64,000 nucleotides of DNA, taken from assembly GCA_019671005.1 (NCBI GenBank), contig CM033718.1, forward strand, positions 37,599,826-37,663,825, read 5' to 3'. Of this stretch, positions 11,871 through 23,266 are shown one piece after another. Position numbers and translations under genes: made by a program. Below the pieces are notes generated by a model. The model was not told the origin of the DNA. It did not search any database and worked only from the letters and a program-made list of their open reading frames with translations. This DNA comes from Hibiscus mutabilis (lineage: Eukaryota; Streptophyta; Magnoliopsida; Malvales; Malvaceae). The number at the start of each line of letters is the position of its first letter. Position 1 is the first letter of the stretch.

Positions 11871-13193
11871 TATTTTTGGCTTTTTAAATAGGGTTCTTCG
11901 TTAAAGGTTGGACTTAACCAAAGTCCTACATTAATGAGAGGTTCGTAAATTTAATATCGGTGTAATATTTAGGCTTTTTGGTGCATGGTCTCCGATTGTC
12001 GGAACCTAATTTTGACTAGACCAATTATCGGGATGTTACAACTTCTGTTTGGTAAGACTCTACATTAATTGGTTTTCACTTTTTAAACAAAACAACAACA
12101 AAAAAAACAATTAAGTGCGTTAAAGTTTTTACTTTAAACTTAATTAGTGATTAAACCCTAAAATATCTACATTCATTTATTATATTAAGGTTCAAGTAAA
12201 ATTAAGTTTGTTTCATTTAAATATGAAGGAAATTTTAATACACACATGGTCTCTAATCTAAGTTTTTCGAGTACCTACTCCTAAGGTATTTAACAAACAC
12301 ACATATGTATATAAGAACATATAATAAGATAATTGAAGTGCCTAAAAAATAAATAATTAAGATAAAGAAAAGGGATAACAAAAATTATTTTTTTCTTTTT
12401 TAAAAGAAATCTGAATTAAGGACTGAATTGAAAGGAAAACAAAATGTGATGGTCGAATTGAAAGCAAAAAGGAACTTGGTGGTTAATTTAAAATAAAAAA
12501 GACGAAATTGAAAGAATGGAAAATTGAAGAGATGCAATATAAGATCCATTAAAGAAGGGCGCGGGTCAAAAGGTAGATATGGGTCGAGTCACAAGTTAGT
12601 ATAAAAAGGCTTAAAAATAGAAATCATTTTGATTTTATTTCCCCCAACCTAGTTTAAAACTTTTCCCCCTCTTTTCTCTAAAATGCTCACCATGTTCTCT
12701 ATTGTTCTAAGAATATGGCAAACGTCCAACGTGTCGACCGCCATCCATCGGCGCCGGCCGCCATTATCGGCGATGGATTTTTCATTAAAAGAAACCTTTC
12801 AATTTTTTAAAACAAATCCCAGCCCAAAAATCAATTTAAAACATTGATTTCCCTTTTGAAAAACAAATTTTCAAGATCAAAAACCTCTATCCCTTGCTGG
12901 TTTTCCAGAAATTGACGTACCCCGAATCACGTATTCATCGAAGCCACGGCCAAATGCACGACGGTGTTTCACAAAAAAAGGTAAAAATCTATCCATTTTC
13001 TCTATTTTTAACAGAGAATATGAAACCAAAGAATTACTAGAAAGAAATAGCTTGCTTTATTTCTTTGGAAATACCGAATACACTTGCTTGCTTGCTACAC
13101 TTTGAAATCCGAATGCTATTTGTGTATACTTTCTATGATTCTTTTTGTATTGTGTTCTCGTTGTGATTCATGTGTGTTACATGAAAACTACAT

Positions 13194-13206
13194 GGGGTTT
13201 ATATAG
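13194..13206 (-). promoter_or_regulatory. Candidate TATA box of the Ogre LTR
   Basis: Minus-strand CTATATAAACCCC lies in the 3' LTR about 0.85 kb from the LTR start, a sensible U3/R position. The corresponding site in the 5' LTR (near 54690-54705) reads CTATGTAAACCCC, so the copy that would drive the element has lost it. Assignment is by motif only. Confidence 0.4.
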
Positions 13207-14034
13207 TTATATATTTGCTTGAATTTCAAGCATGAATCCCTTATTTCTTCCTCTGAATTATCTCCAATTTGATTCGGATTAAGCTTGATTTTAGCCATGG
13301 CTTCATTTTAGGGGTTTCCTCTTTTGACTTTGCTTCTGTCTTGTGATTTATCCATCCCCGTTTCCTTTTTTCATGTCTCTGAAGACTTCAAATAACACCA
13401 GCGAGGAGCAGTCCAAGGCAAAAACGATGCGGCATCCATTGGGGAAGACGAAATAGCTGGAAGAATCTAAAACATCATGCGCGTAGCTGCCATGCGCGAG
13501 TGGTGATCTTTTAGCTGGGAACTGGGCCCTTTACTCTTCTCTAAATGGACTTGATCCCTGTCATTGGATCAATCCTTGATCCAACGGTCATCTTTTAGCT
13601 GCGCATAAACACAAAGAGGGAACATTAGGGTTTAGCTTGGTTTAGACTAGGTCGAATAAACCCTTATGTATTCAAACATGTGTTTTAATGGACTTTTTTG
13701 TTTTAATGGACCTTTTCTTAGTATTTTATCTTAATACAAATACATTATCTATTTTAGCTTAAACTTGCTAGCAAAACGGGTCGAATAACACTTTTTTTAT
13801 AAACAAATATTAATATTTTTTTAACATAATGTAATCTAATATAATGGGTTTGTCTAAATACAAAAGGGGCCAACTATTATAGACTCTATGAAATTATTTA
13901 TCCTAACATGTATATTTTGGTTTTTATAATAATAATTAAAACAATGTTAATTATAAGAACAAAATACAAGATGAAAAGAATGGTAACAAATAAGAAGAAT
14001 GTACAAAAACTGATGTGAAAAATCAGTGACAACA

Positions 14035-14047
14035 GCTTCCCCTCTTT
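14035..14047 (-). other. Polypurine tract of the Ogre element
   Basis: Minus-strand AAAGAGGGGAAGC directly abuts the LTR start TGTTGTCAC. It fixes the internal edge of the 3' LTR and the minus orientation. Confidence 0.85.
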
Positions 14048-14146
14048 GGTCATTTCGGTAAAACAAGAGTAGAACAAAGAACAAAAGGACACTAATTTTC
14101 ACCAATTGCCAAACCTGTCAAAACTCGATGCTTGAATAGACTGGCG

Positions 14147-14593
14147 GGTTTTGTTCTCCTCATGCTCGAACGGATAAGCAGGTTCTATCCTCCTCATGCT
14201 CGAATAGTTAAGCAGACTGAAAAAGGTTCCATCCTCCTTATGCTCAGATGAATAAGCGGCTTCTATTCTCCTCAAGCCCGAATAGATAGGCAGGTTATAT
14301 CCTTCTCATGCTCGGATAGATAACCAGACTAAAAAAGGTTCCATCCTCCTCATGCTCGGATGGATAAGCAGGTTTCTATTCTCTTCAAGCCCAAATAGAT
14401 AGGCAGGTTTTATCCTCCTCATGCTCGGATAGATAAACATACTAAAAAAGGTTCCATCCTTCTCACGCTCGGATGGATAAGCAGGTTCTATTCTCCTTAC
14501 GCTCGAATAGATAAGCGGGTTCCATTCTCCTGATGCCTGAAAGGATAGGCGGGTTCTGAGAAAGGTTCCATCCTCCTTATGCCCCTAAAGATG
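14147..14593. repeat. ~34-bp minisatellite with a ~112-bp higher-order period in the Ogre 3' untranslated region
   Basis: About 13 degenerate units of the type GGTTCTATCCTCCTCATGCT-CGGATAGATAAGCA. Units near 14181, 14293 and 14406 end with an extra ~10 bases (GACTGAAAAA or ACTAAAAAA), giving a three-unit pattern 34+34+44. Lies between pol and 3' LTR, where Tat/Ogre elements are known to carry hypervariable tandem repeats. Confidence 0.9.
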
Positions 14594-14855
14594 CCTATCA
14601 AATGTATGCATGTTTCTTTAACTTTTCAATTCCTTCTCATGTTCATTTGAACAGTCCAAATAAACAGTTCTTTTGATCATTGCATATTTGTTCACTCAAT
14701 CCAATTATCTTGTACTCCTGGTTTGAAGGACATACTTTATCCTCATATTCTTCAACACTCTTGTAGACTTTGTATAGTCAAGGGAGCGTATGTCTCTAGC
14801 ATGTGAGATATACCAACTACCGAATCAGGTTGAACTATCATTGTAGTTGATACAT

Positions 14856-15090
14856 CAATATTCAGTGACAAGCCTCTTTGAATGAAGATCCTGCTATTCT
14901 TCCAATGCCTGTAAAATTGTTCTCATTGTTGTGGAAGAAAGTCTAACTTGACTATCAAACATGATCATGCTATCGTCAATATTCAGTGACATGCCTTCTT
15001 GAGTGGCCCTCAAATTCGAATAGAAGCCCTTATATCTTTGGTTGTCCCCTCTAATGTCTGTAAAATCGTTCTCACTATTGTGGAAGATTA
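14856..15090. repeat. Two-copy ~121-bp tandem duplication in the Ogre 3' untranslated region
   Basis: CAATATTCAGTGACA opens copies at 14856 and 14977; both end with a TGTAAAAT(T/C)GTTCTCA...TTGTGGAAGA segment. Diverged, so not recent. Confidence 0.75.
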
Positions 15091-15832
15091 TCTTGTGTAG
15101 GCATCTCTATTTTGCAACATGCTACCTTAAAATAGTATCACAAACCTTCAGAGCTTCTTGAGAGTTCTCAAATTATTGTCTTTGCAGTGTACTTTGTATT
15201 GCTTGCATGTGAATCTTTGCAACAAAACTCATTTTCTTCTTGGCATTTTTGCTTCAGATTCAAATCTTAACCATGGAACGCCTCATAGTTCTAGTACCCT
15301 TTTAAACAAATTTCAATGTAATGCTCAAAAATCTTTTGCATGATGTCAAACTTTTTAATTCTGATTTCAACACAAGATGCCTATATGAAAAGCGAAAAAG
15401 GGTCTAAGAAAATAAAGGAATGCTAAAGAAATAAAAATTTTATCAATACTGTGGCAAACATAAAAGAAATTACAAATATTCAGATATCAATGACCAAAAC
15501 TCCTTCTATCAAAATGTCATGAGATGTCCTGAATGCTACCCATGTCGAGCGAACTTCAAAAATGGTGACAATGCGAGAAAACATATAATTCATCCATTTT
15601 AAATCCTCGAGAGAGTTACCTGCCATATCTACCTAAGCCGCCCTTCGTGGGGTTTCAACTCAAGTTCCCTTTCGGTTTCAAAATTACGGGTTTTCATTTT
15701 GAACCCTTTTTTTCTTCTTTTTTTCTTTTCCTTTTTTCTTTTTTTTTTCTTTTTTTTTATCTTTTTCTTCTTTCTCTTCTTTCTTCTTTTTTCTTTTTTT
15801 TCTTATTCTTTCCTTTTTCTTCTTCTTCTTCT
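15091..15832 (-). other. Rest of the Ogre 3' untranslated region, with a pyrimidine tract
   Basis: No gene seen. 15690-15832 is almost pure T/C on the plus strand (A/G on the element strand), directly after the pol stop codon. It yields spurious Phe/Leu/Ser-rich open frames. Confidence 0.7.
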
Positions 15833-16960
15833 TTAGACATAATACTTTTTGACTGAATCTGAATTTATTGGGCTCTGAAGTCCATCTCCATCCATTTTAG
15901 CAAAAATTAATGTCCCACCCGAGAAAATCTTTGTTACAATATCAGGTCCCTCCCAATTTGGTGCCCATTTTCCTCAGGAATCACTGTGGATTGGTAACTT
16001 CTTTTTTAACACCAAATAACCTTCTTGGAATTCTCTCGAGCGAACTTTCTTCTCATGAGCCCTTATCATCCTTCTTTGGTACATCTGCCCATGACACAAT
16101 GCCTTCAATCTTTGTTCAACAATTAGATTCTGCTAGTCATATCTTGCCTGGACCTATTATGCTTCCTCCAATTTTGCCTCCATTAAGACTCGGAGCGATG
16201 GTATCTCTACCTCAATTGGAAATATTGCTTCTACTCCGTACACCAACGAAAATGGTGATGCCCCAGTGGATGTTTGTACTGTAGTTCGGTATGCATATAA
16301 GGCAATCAACAACTTCTCATACTAGTCTTTATATGTATCAACCATTTTTGCGACTATTTTATTAATGTTAATATTTGTAGCCTCCACTGCCCCATTCATC
16401 TTCGGGCGGTATATCACTAAATTATGATGTTTGACATTAAACTACTCAAAGACTCCTACTATCATCTTGTTATTTAGATTGGACGCATTATTAGTAATGA
16501 TACTTTAAGGCAAGCCATATCGACAAAATGATTTCCTTTCTTAGGAATTTGTAAACCGTAGATCTAGTGATGTTTGCATATGAGGCTGCTTCAACCCACT
16601 TTGCGAAGTAGCCGATGGCTACTATAATAAATCGATGTCCATTTGACCCCTTTGGATGACTCTGACCGATGACATCTATGCCCCACATGGAAAATGGCCA
16701 AGGAGTTGACATGACATGGAGTGACTATAGAGGTGTATGAACCCTATCAACATAAATTTGGCACTTGTGGCATTTGCGAGAATAATTAATTCAACCCCCT
16801 TCCATAGTTGACCAATAATATCCAAAGCGCATGATTCTTCTGGCCATGGTGAAGCCACTGGGATAAGTTCCACAAACTCCTTCATGAACCTCTTCTAAAA
16901 TCAACTGAGCTTCTTTTGCGTCCACACATCTTAGAAGCACCTGATCTCGACTTTTCTTGT
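15833..16960 (-). pseudogene. Ogre integrase (broken)
   Basis: Minus-strand order: zinc-binding region around 16960-16800 (EEVHEGVCGTYPSGFTMARR, GYYW), core at 16720-16330 (PFSMWGIDVIG, IIVAIGYFAKWVEA, NNASNLNN, YRPKMNGAVEA) and a C-terminal part ending in GKWAPNWEGP...DSVKKYYV with the stop at 15833-15835. The catalytic triad is degraded: the first aspartate is Gly (VAIGYF for VAIDYF), the second is Asn (ITNNAS for ISDNAS), while the glutamate survives. The stretch 16300-16000 is hard to follow. The C-terminal GKW...NWEGP module and KKYY ending are typical of Tat/Ogre integrases. Confidence 0.88.
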
Positions 16961-18088
16961 ACAAAAATTCTCCATAAAAAACATACCCCGATGCCAATTT
17001 CCTGATCATTTTCTTCTCATTCTTAGTAGCTTGGGGCAGGAATTGCCAAGACTTTACATATTGCAGGATATCGTGGTACCATGGTAAGCCATCTGCTTCC
17101 TCTTCCACATCATAGCAGTGAGCTGGAGAGTCCAACATTTGTAGTTTGATAGGCATCATCTTTGAGCCTTCACTTGCCTTAAACATAGTAGCTAAGGTGG
17201 CCAAGGTATCTACAATTTGATTTTCTTCTCTGGGGAGGTACTTAAAGGTGATCTCTTCAAATTCTCTAGTTAATTCGAGAACCAACTTGTGGTATTCTAC
17301 CAACTTTGCATCTTTCGTCTCCCATTCACCACGTATTTGGTAGATAACCAATGCTGTGTCTCCAAAACTTTCAAATTACGTATTTTCCTTTCAATGGCCT
17401 CCCTTAGTCCAATATGCAAGCCTTATATTCTGCCATATTATTAGTGCAAAAGAATTTCAAACGACTGGTGAAAAGGTAGTAATCTCCTTCTAGTGAAACC
17501 AAGACTAGCCCAATACAACGCCTAAAGCATTTGCAGCACCGTTGAAGTTCAGGACCCATAATTTCGTTGGAGCCTCAAAATCTTCCAAAATACACATCAG
17601 CTCTTCATTAGGGAAATTAAAATTTAATGCCTCGTAGTCACTACAAGCGCGACTTGCCAAAAAGTCAGCTATGGCACTCCCCTTTATTGCTTTCTGGCTT
17701 ACTATTGGATGTCAAATTATGATAGTAGCATTTGCCAATGCGCTAATCTTCCTGACGGGGCTGGAGCTTCCATCATGAACTTTAATGGATCCAATTTCAA
17801 AATTAGCCACGTAGTGTGATATAACATATATTGCATTAGCCTCTTAGCTACCCATACCAAAGCGCAACATAGCTTTTCTATTGCAGAGAATTTGGTCTTG
17901 CAGTTGGTGAACTTCTTGCTCAGGCAATATATTGCCTTTTCTTTCTTTCTAGTTTCATCATGCTGCCCCAGCACACAATCCATAGAGTTTTCATACACCA
18001 TCAGGTATAGAATCAATGGTTTCCCGAAAACTGGCGGTACTAGCACAAGAGGATTAGTTAACTGCTCATTGATCTTTTCTAAGGCTGC
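16961..18088 (-). pseudogene. Ogre RNase H and second (archaeal-type) RNase H
   Basis: 18046-17717 reads as the first RNase H after RT (VLGQHDETRKKEKAIYCLSK, TKFSAIEKLCCALVWVAKRL). 17640-17150 holds a second RNase H-like module: GDYYLFTSRLKFFCTNNMAEY (17490-17430), VIYQIRGEWETKD (about 17350-17310) and FKYLPREENQIVDTLATLA (about 17240-17180). A duplicated RNase H between RT and integrase is characteristic of the Tat lineage, which includes Ogre. Frameshifts and stops occur near 17352, 17400-17700 and 18060. Confidence 0.85.
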
Positions 18089-19251
18089 CTAACATTCTTC
18101 ATTCCATGTGCCTGGGTTATTCTTCCTGAGTAGCCTAAACATTGGATCGCATTTATCAGTTAATTGGGAGATGAAACTGACAATGTAGTTTAACCTCCCT
18201 AGGAAACTCCGAACCTTCTTATATGTGCAAGGTGGTGGGAGCTCTTGTATGGCCTTTATCTTGTCAGGATCGATCTCAATTCCTCCCATGCTCATTACAA
18301 AGCCTAACAACTTTCTAGATGTAACCCCAAATGTACACTTGTTAGGGTTAAGTTTCAATTGGAATTTCCTCATCCTTTGAAAAAGTTTTTCTAACTTCAC
18401 CAGATGCTTCTATTCAGATTGGGATTTAGCAATCATATCATCAACATACACTTCTATTTCCCAGTGCATTATATCATGTAAAAGATTGACCATGGTTCTT
18501 TGGTAGGTTGTCCCTGCATTCTTCAGGCCAAAGGGCATCACCTTATAGCTAAACATTCCCCAGAGTGTTATGAATGTGGTCTTTTCCATATCTTCTGGCA
18601 CATTTTAATCTGGTTATGCCCAGAAAACCCATCCATGAAAGAGAAAAGGAAGTGTCCAGCTGTGTTGTCCACTAATGTGTCGATGTGCGGCAATGAGAAC
18701 TTATTTTTGGGGCTTGCTCTATTAAGGTCCCTGTAGTCAACGCACATGCGTACTTTTCCATCTTTTTTATGAACTGGGGCAATGTTAGCCACCTATTTTG
18801 GATATTTTGCCACTTTGAGAACCCATGCATCAAATTGTTTCTTCACTTCATCTCCAATTTTTAAAAGCATCTCGGCTTTCATCCTTCTAAGCTTCTACTT
18901 CATAGGCTCGTATCCTACCCTTATAGGAAGCTGATGTACAACAATATCTGTGTCAAGACCAGGTATGTCTTGGTATGACCAGGCAAAAATATCATTGAAT
19001 TCCTTTAAGAGCTCAATCAGGCTTTGTCGAGTATTACTTGAAATGGTGGTTTCAGAATTTTCAACTCTTTCTTATCCAACTCTTTCTTATGGGGTAGAAT
19101 CTGTTTCTCTTCTCCTTCTACCATTCTGACCAGATCATTGGCCAAATCATATTCTTCCTCATCATCAACATTCTCGAATTCTTATAAGCATAAAGGTAAT
19201 TCAAAATCAACCTCAGGGTCAGACTTGGAATCATTTAAATCATTGATATCT
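18089..19251 (-). pseudogene. Ogre reverse transcriptase and upstream linker (broken)
   Basis: From upstream: SLDINDLNDS (about 19250), an acidic linker DDEEEYDLANDLVRMVEGEE (about 19170-19110), DIFAWSYQDIPGLDTDIVVH (about 18995-18940), KLRRMKAEMLLKI (about 18895-18860), then VHKKDGKVRMCVDYRDLNRA (18780-18720), FSLPHIDTLVDNTAGHFLF, GFSGHNQIKM, FITLWGMFSYKVMPFGLKNA and the catalytic box YVDDMIAKS (18450-18425), ending with LGFVMSMGGIEIDPDKIKAI (about 18300-18240). The YVDD box is intact, but stops at 18410, 18607, 18795 and 18898 kill the frame. Confidence 0.92.
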
Positions 19252-19560
19252 AAAGACATGCAAAGAAAAGGGCAAGGAATATATACAAAGAAAAAAGATG
19301 AACAAATTAATGGAATGATTTATTTTTAGCTTTTGCTTTGGGGCTTGTTTATGAAAAATTTGCCACACAAGGTTTGTTGAAAGAAAAAATGCATCTTTAT
19401 TGAATTTCAAATTAAGAGTTTGACATAGGCCCTTTACAAAGGATCTCTAATTGCCTTTGGGCCTGCAAAAGGGTTGGTTTTCAGAATTACTCTATAACTG
19501 TTTCAAAGACTGCATGAATTTATTCAGTAGTCCAGTTGTCAAGTTCAAAGGAGGGGCAAA
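19252..19560 (-). other. Probable intron region between protease and RT of Ogre
   Basis: Coding similarity stops after CPSFELDNWTTE (about 19560-19520) and resumes at SLDINDLNDS (19250). Between them is AT-rich noncoding sequence ending, on the minus strand, in a pyrimidine-rich stretch and TTTCTTTGCATGTCTTTAG (AG at 19251-19250). GTAAAG near 19437 is one possible donor. Ogre elements are known to carry an intron at this place. No splicing evidence is available here. Confidence 0.5.
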
Positions 19561-19918
19561 TCATGGACAAGTACTTATTCTCTCCTTCCTCGTCCATTAT
19601 AGCGTTGATGCTCAGCTTCTCAAATGCTTCACACAGGTCATTCGTTCCTCTAATCCTCCTTATTAACTTGGGTATTTGGGTCCAGAAAGCCTCCGGATCT
19701 GAAATTATGGCTCAAGGGTGGAAATGTCATAGGCTCCCACTCAATTTCCTCTCCTTTCAATCTTGCCCTTCTTCTTTCTTGATGCTTCCTGATTTTTGCC
19801 TTTCTCTGCCAATTGTTGGGTTTAAAGCCCAACACGAACCGATCTTTCTTTGCCAGGATAACCACATGATACAGCCTCCCTTAGTGTTTCTTCCTGAATC
19901 CTTTTCCAACTTCAGCTC
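19561..19918 (-). pseudogene. Ogre post-protease region, left half of the split gag-pro
   Basis: Minus-strand frame: LAKKDRFVLGFKPN, then RKHQERRRARLKGEEIEWEP (about 19850-19740) and NFRSGGFLDPN (about 19700-19670). This matches the basic stretch that follows the protease in Ogre polyproteins. It continues the frame interrupted at 47009, so the two were contiguous before the 19919-47008 complex arrived. A frameshift lies near 19866. Confidence 0.8.
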
Positions 19919-20315
19919 TGTAACACCCTATTCTCGGTCTAGAAGAGAGCGGGTCAGAAGGTGTTATCGAAAACTTATTCAGAGATCGGAAGATGGAATC
20001 TAAGTTTGAAACTTGTTCGGAGTATTTTATTAGTCATTTGCAAGACATATCAAATCAGTTTGTTACTAGTTTATTAGAATCAGGGTCAATTTTAACCTTT
20101 TACAAACTTTAGGACTAAATTGTAAACTTTACAAATTAGGGACCTTAACTCGAATTCTTCATTACCAACTTGTAATTAAACTTACCAATTATTAATCTAT
20201 GAAGTTTCACTACTATCAGATATTGTTAGCCTGCTTATTTAAACCGAATAGTTATTAGTGACCAAATTGCAAACTGCCTAAAACTCCTTTTTATTCATTA
20301 TAACAGAATTAACTA

Positions 20316-20610
20316 ACACTATATCGATACCCTAAGGTCTGTATCGATACGCTAAGCCTAATTTCAAATTTCCATATTCGAAGGACGTCAAACCCGTACC
20401 GATATAGCTAGTCCAGTATCAATACGCGTTGAACGCGTCGACTCCGTACTGATACGCTCTAAGACCGTATCGATAACCTTTTCCTATCCAGATTCCAGAG
20501 ACCAAAATCTATACCGATACACCCTAGCCGTATAAATACCCCCTATTTTTTTTAGCCAAATTATGCCTGATCGTATCGATACGCCATTACCCATATCGAT
20601 ACGCTTGGAC
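20316..20610. repeat. GTATCGATAC motif array, first cluster of the B 3' LTR
   Basis: Exact copies at 20341-20350 and 20573-20582, with about nine degenerate ones between and beyond (ATATCGATAC, GTACCGATAT, GTATCAATAC, GTACTGATAC). Confidence 0.8.
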
Positions 20611-22374
20611 CTGTAATGACATAATTTTACTGGCTTTTATTCGAATTACCCAACCAAACATTTTTCGAATTTTACCAAACTTTACAAGCAATCTTAGGAA
20701 CAATATTTCTAATCGCATGTCAAATTTTAGGTCATTTCGAAACCATTTGCTAAGGTTTTACCAATTAGTGCATTTAGTCATTTCAACACATCTAGACCTT
20801 ATGCCACCTCACTAGAAGTTCAGAAACGAAAGTAAACATACATATAACTTGCAGAAGTGGCTTGCAACCGGGAGATTACACGATCGAGCTCGGGAGATCT
20901 CAAGATCCTGAAATGCATGAGACACACACATATGTTAGGCTTATATAGCCTAGTGAAGTGGTCATAGTAAACATAGTAGGATAACAAGTCATGCATAAGA
21001 ATCTATCATCAAGAATAGCATGGTAACATAATTAGGCATCACGTTTAGGATCATTTATCATATTCTCACATAATCATAGCATGATTAAAGACATATTAAT
21101 CCCCAAGGACAATGTAACAAATGGGTACACGGATTGCCCTTTACACCAACACATATATAAGAAAATAAGCTTTAGCCTTAAGCTGTAGCTCTGGATAAAT
21201 CCCTTACACAATCCATCCTTATCTCCCCCACATATAGGTCGTAGCCCCAGACCGTAGTCCACCCTTACTTCTACGAGCTCAAATAACCTTATAAGCCAAT
21301 TGTATCCAAAACTCACAAATATCCAGGGATTCACATCTATCAATGTATTTTCTTACCTTTTTGCCCGTAGGCCATCACATATCAGAAAGGAAATTGAGTC
21401 TTAGCTCCATATACAAGTCATATCATATTCATAACATATCATAACATGATTATAGATTATTCATATTCAATCACATACTTCAAACATCTCATGTATGCTT
21501 ACAGCCGTATCAAAGCAATACAAAAGACTTGCCAACCTTACCATTCGAATCTGTATGATTGCTCTACTTGAGCCCCTAACAAAATACACATCAATTTACA
21601 AATCAAATGCAACGAGATGGCACCTAGCCTATCCCTTGAAACGACTACACCCACCTTAATTATGAGGCTCTGAAATTAAAATTCGGATATGGATAGCTTC
21701 CTTCGGAGATGACGAGGAGTCCTTCTCCAACACTTGAGCTAGTACAAAATTAGTAGTTGCATTAGAATTCGATCTAAGGATTCAGAATTGTATTTTAAGC
21801 TTACCAAAGCTCAAAGACAACATTGAATTAACAAAATCAACCCCATCATTCATGGGTTGCTACTTGAAACAAAAAAACCTAACCCCAAAATTAAACTCCA
21901 ACAAACATTAGAATCATCAATTTGATTGTGGGGTTTTATTTACCTAGTTGAAGGCTTTCAAACAGTGTATTGAAATCGAGCAAATGATGAAGGATAAACC
22001 GAGGTGCTTGCTTAGCTCAAGGTAGAAGATGATGATGGTGGTGTGCTTCTTTTGATAACAAAAGTGGGTTTAGTTTGCCGGGGAGTCAAAGATAAAGAAG
22101 AAGACATCTCTTTAATCATTTAAGGCATTTTAAACTCCTAAACTAGTCTCCCCACCCCAAATCGAGCCAATAGAAAGCTTTCCCCTTGGCTAGGGAAAGA
22201 TTATTTTAATGGTTTAATCACTTTATGCCTTTTTCCAAGACTTAGGTAATTGACAACTATCCAACACCTTTTTTTCATTCAACCCATGTGAGAATGTCAA
22301 AATATAAGGTGGGTCAGCACCCTACTTCAATTTCTTTAAAATTAGACTCCAAACAGATTCAAAATAAGGAACCC

Positions 22375-22480
22375 ATATCGATACCCTTATAACTGTATCA
22401 ATACAGTTACGCCAAAATAGGTAAGGTAGTTATTGGCAGTTGAACAGTATCGACACTGGCATGAGCGTATCAATACACCT
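22375..22480. repeat. GTATCGATAC motif array, second cluster of the B 3' LTR
   Basis: Four degenerate copies (ATATCGATAC, GTATCAATAC, GTATCGACAC, GTATCAATAC) near the LTR end, co-linear with 11745-11870. Confidence 0.65.
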
Positions 22481-22656
22481 TGCTTAGAATTTACATTTTG
22501 TGCTTCGAATTTCATACAAGGAAGTCTACTTACTCAAATAGGACCAAATTGAGATTTCATTACAAAAGAGGGGTGCAATGGTCATTCCTTAAGATATCTC
22601 ACAAATCAAACTTGAAACTTCAGATCACCGATACTTAATTCTGACTGGATGTGACA

Positions 22657-22672
22657 ACTCTCCCCCTATTAT
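22657..22672 (-). other. Polypurine tract of element B
   Basis: Minus-strand ATAATAGGGGGAGAGT directly abuts the LTR start TGTCACATCC. Confidence 0.8.
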
Positions 22673-23266
22673 GAAAAATTCATCCTCGAATTTTCATTTC
22701 AAGCAAAAAGATGGGGGTGCTATATTCGCATGGTCTCTTCTTGTTCCCACATTGCCTCTTCAACAAAATGACTTCTCCACAGAACTTTCACTAAGGGCAC
22801 TGACTTGTTGCGAAGCCGTTTGACTTCTTGAGCAAGGATCTGTACAGGTTCTTCTTTGTATGTTAGATTGTACTGTATCTACACAGACTCCAACTCGATC
22901 AAGTGGGAAGGATCTGACCATTACTTGCGTAACATAGGTATATGGAATACATTGTGAATCCGACTTAACTCCTCGGGAAGAGCTAATCGGTATGCTACCG
23001 ATCCAACTTTTTCAGTCACTTCGTACAGGCCAATGAAACGGGGGCTTAGCTTTTTTTTTGCCAGAACGAAAGATCTTCTTCCACGGAGATACTTTGAGAA
23101 AAAGCCTTCTCACCAACCTCGTACTGGATATCTCTTCTCTTCAAATCAGCATATGATTTATGTCGATCAAAGTAGCCTTAAGCCGATTGTGAATAACGGT
23201 TGTCCTTTCTTTGGTTTCCCAAAGTAAGCCAGGACCTAGCATCTTGCCTTTACCGAGTTCGGTCCA
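22673..23266 (-). pseudogene. Element B pol C-terminus (integrase tail, chromodomain-type end)
   Basis: The minus-strand frame resumes after the integrase core with a basic GEKAF-type region (about 23110-23030) and ends with EEPVQILAQEVKRLRNKSV, PLVKVLWRSHFVEEAMWE and a stop near 22725. That last segment corresponds to the divergent chromodomain-like tail of Tekay/Del chromoviruses, thought to guide integration to heterochromatin. The same segment is recognisable in the left-edge element at 1430-1600. Internal stops are present. Confidence 0.8.

Larger units (their letters stand above)
9260..12040 (-). mobile_element. Solo LTR of the B (Tekay/Del-type) family, copy 1
   Basis: The 2781-bp insertion interrupts the Ogre LTR exactly where 53157-55565 is continuous. 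Flanks are ATTTC (9255-9259) and ACTTC (12041-12045), a 5-bp target duplication with one change. Its start (ATAATACGCCCTTCTCGG) and end (GGGATGTTACA) correspond to those of the B LTRs at 19919-22656 and 27426 onward, and no gag-pol is present, so it is an LTR left by LTR-LTR recombination. Carries two clusters of GTATCGATAC-type motifs. Confidence 0.88.
8861..14034 (-). repeat. 3' LTR of the Ogre element, interrupted by a solo LTR at 9260-12040
   Basis: 8861-9259 aligns by eye with 53157-53560 and 12046-14034 with 53561-55565, apart from small indels. In element orientation the LTR runs TGTTGTCAC...GTTGCGA(C/G), the intact 5' LTR ending in CGACA while here the last base pair has changed. The polypurine tract at 14035 fixes the internal boundary. 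Contains a GC-rich patch at 12720-12780 conserved at 54215-54265. Confidence 0.9.
19919..22656 (-). repeat. 3' LTR of element B
   Basis: Plus-strand reading TGTAACACCC...GATGTGACA, 2738 bp. It aligns with 9260-12040 and 27426-30084. The polypurine tract follows at 22657. Carries GTATCGATAC arrays at 20316-20610 and 22375-22480. Confidence 0.9.

Noticed and set aside
14147..14593. CRISPR-like repeat array
   Set aside because: Units are contiguous and degenerate with no unique spacers, and the DNA is eukaryotic; it is a minisatellite.
15647..15856. Plus-strand ORF rich in Phe, Leu and Ser
   Set aside because: Translation of a T/C homopolymer tract (antisense purine tract after Ogre pol); no domain or start context.
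15910..16284. 124-residue plus-strand ORF
   Set aside because: Antisense shadow of the Ogre integrase C-terminal half.
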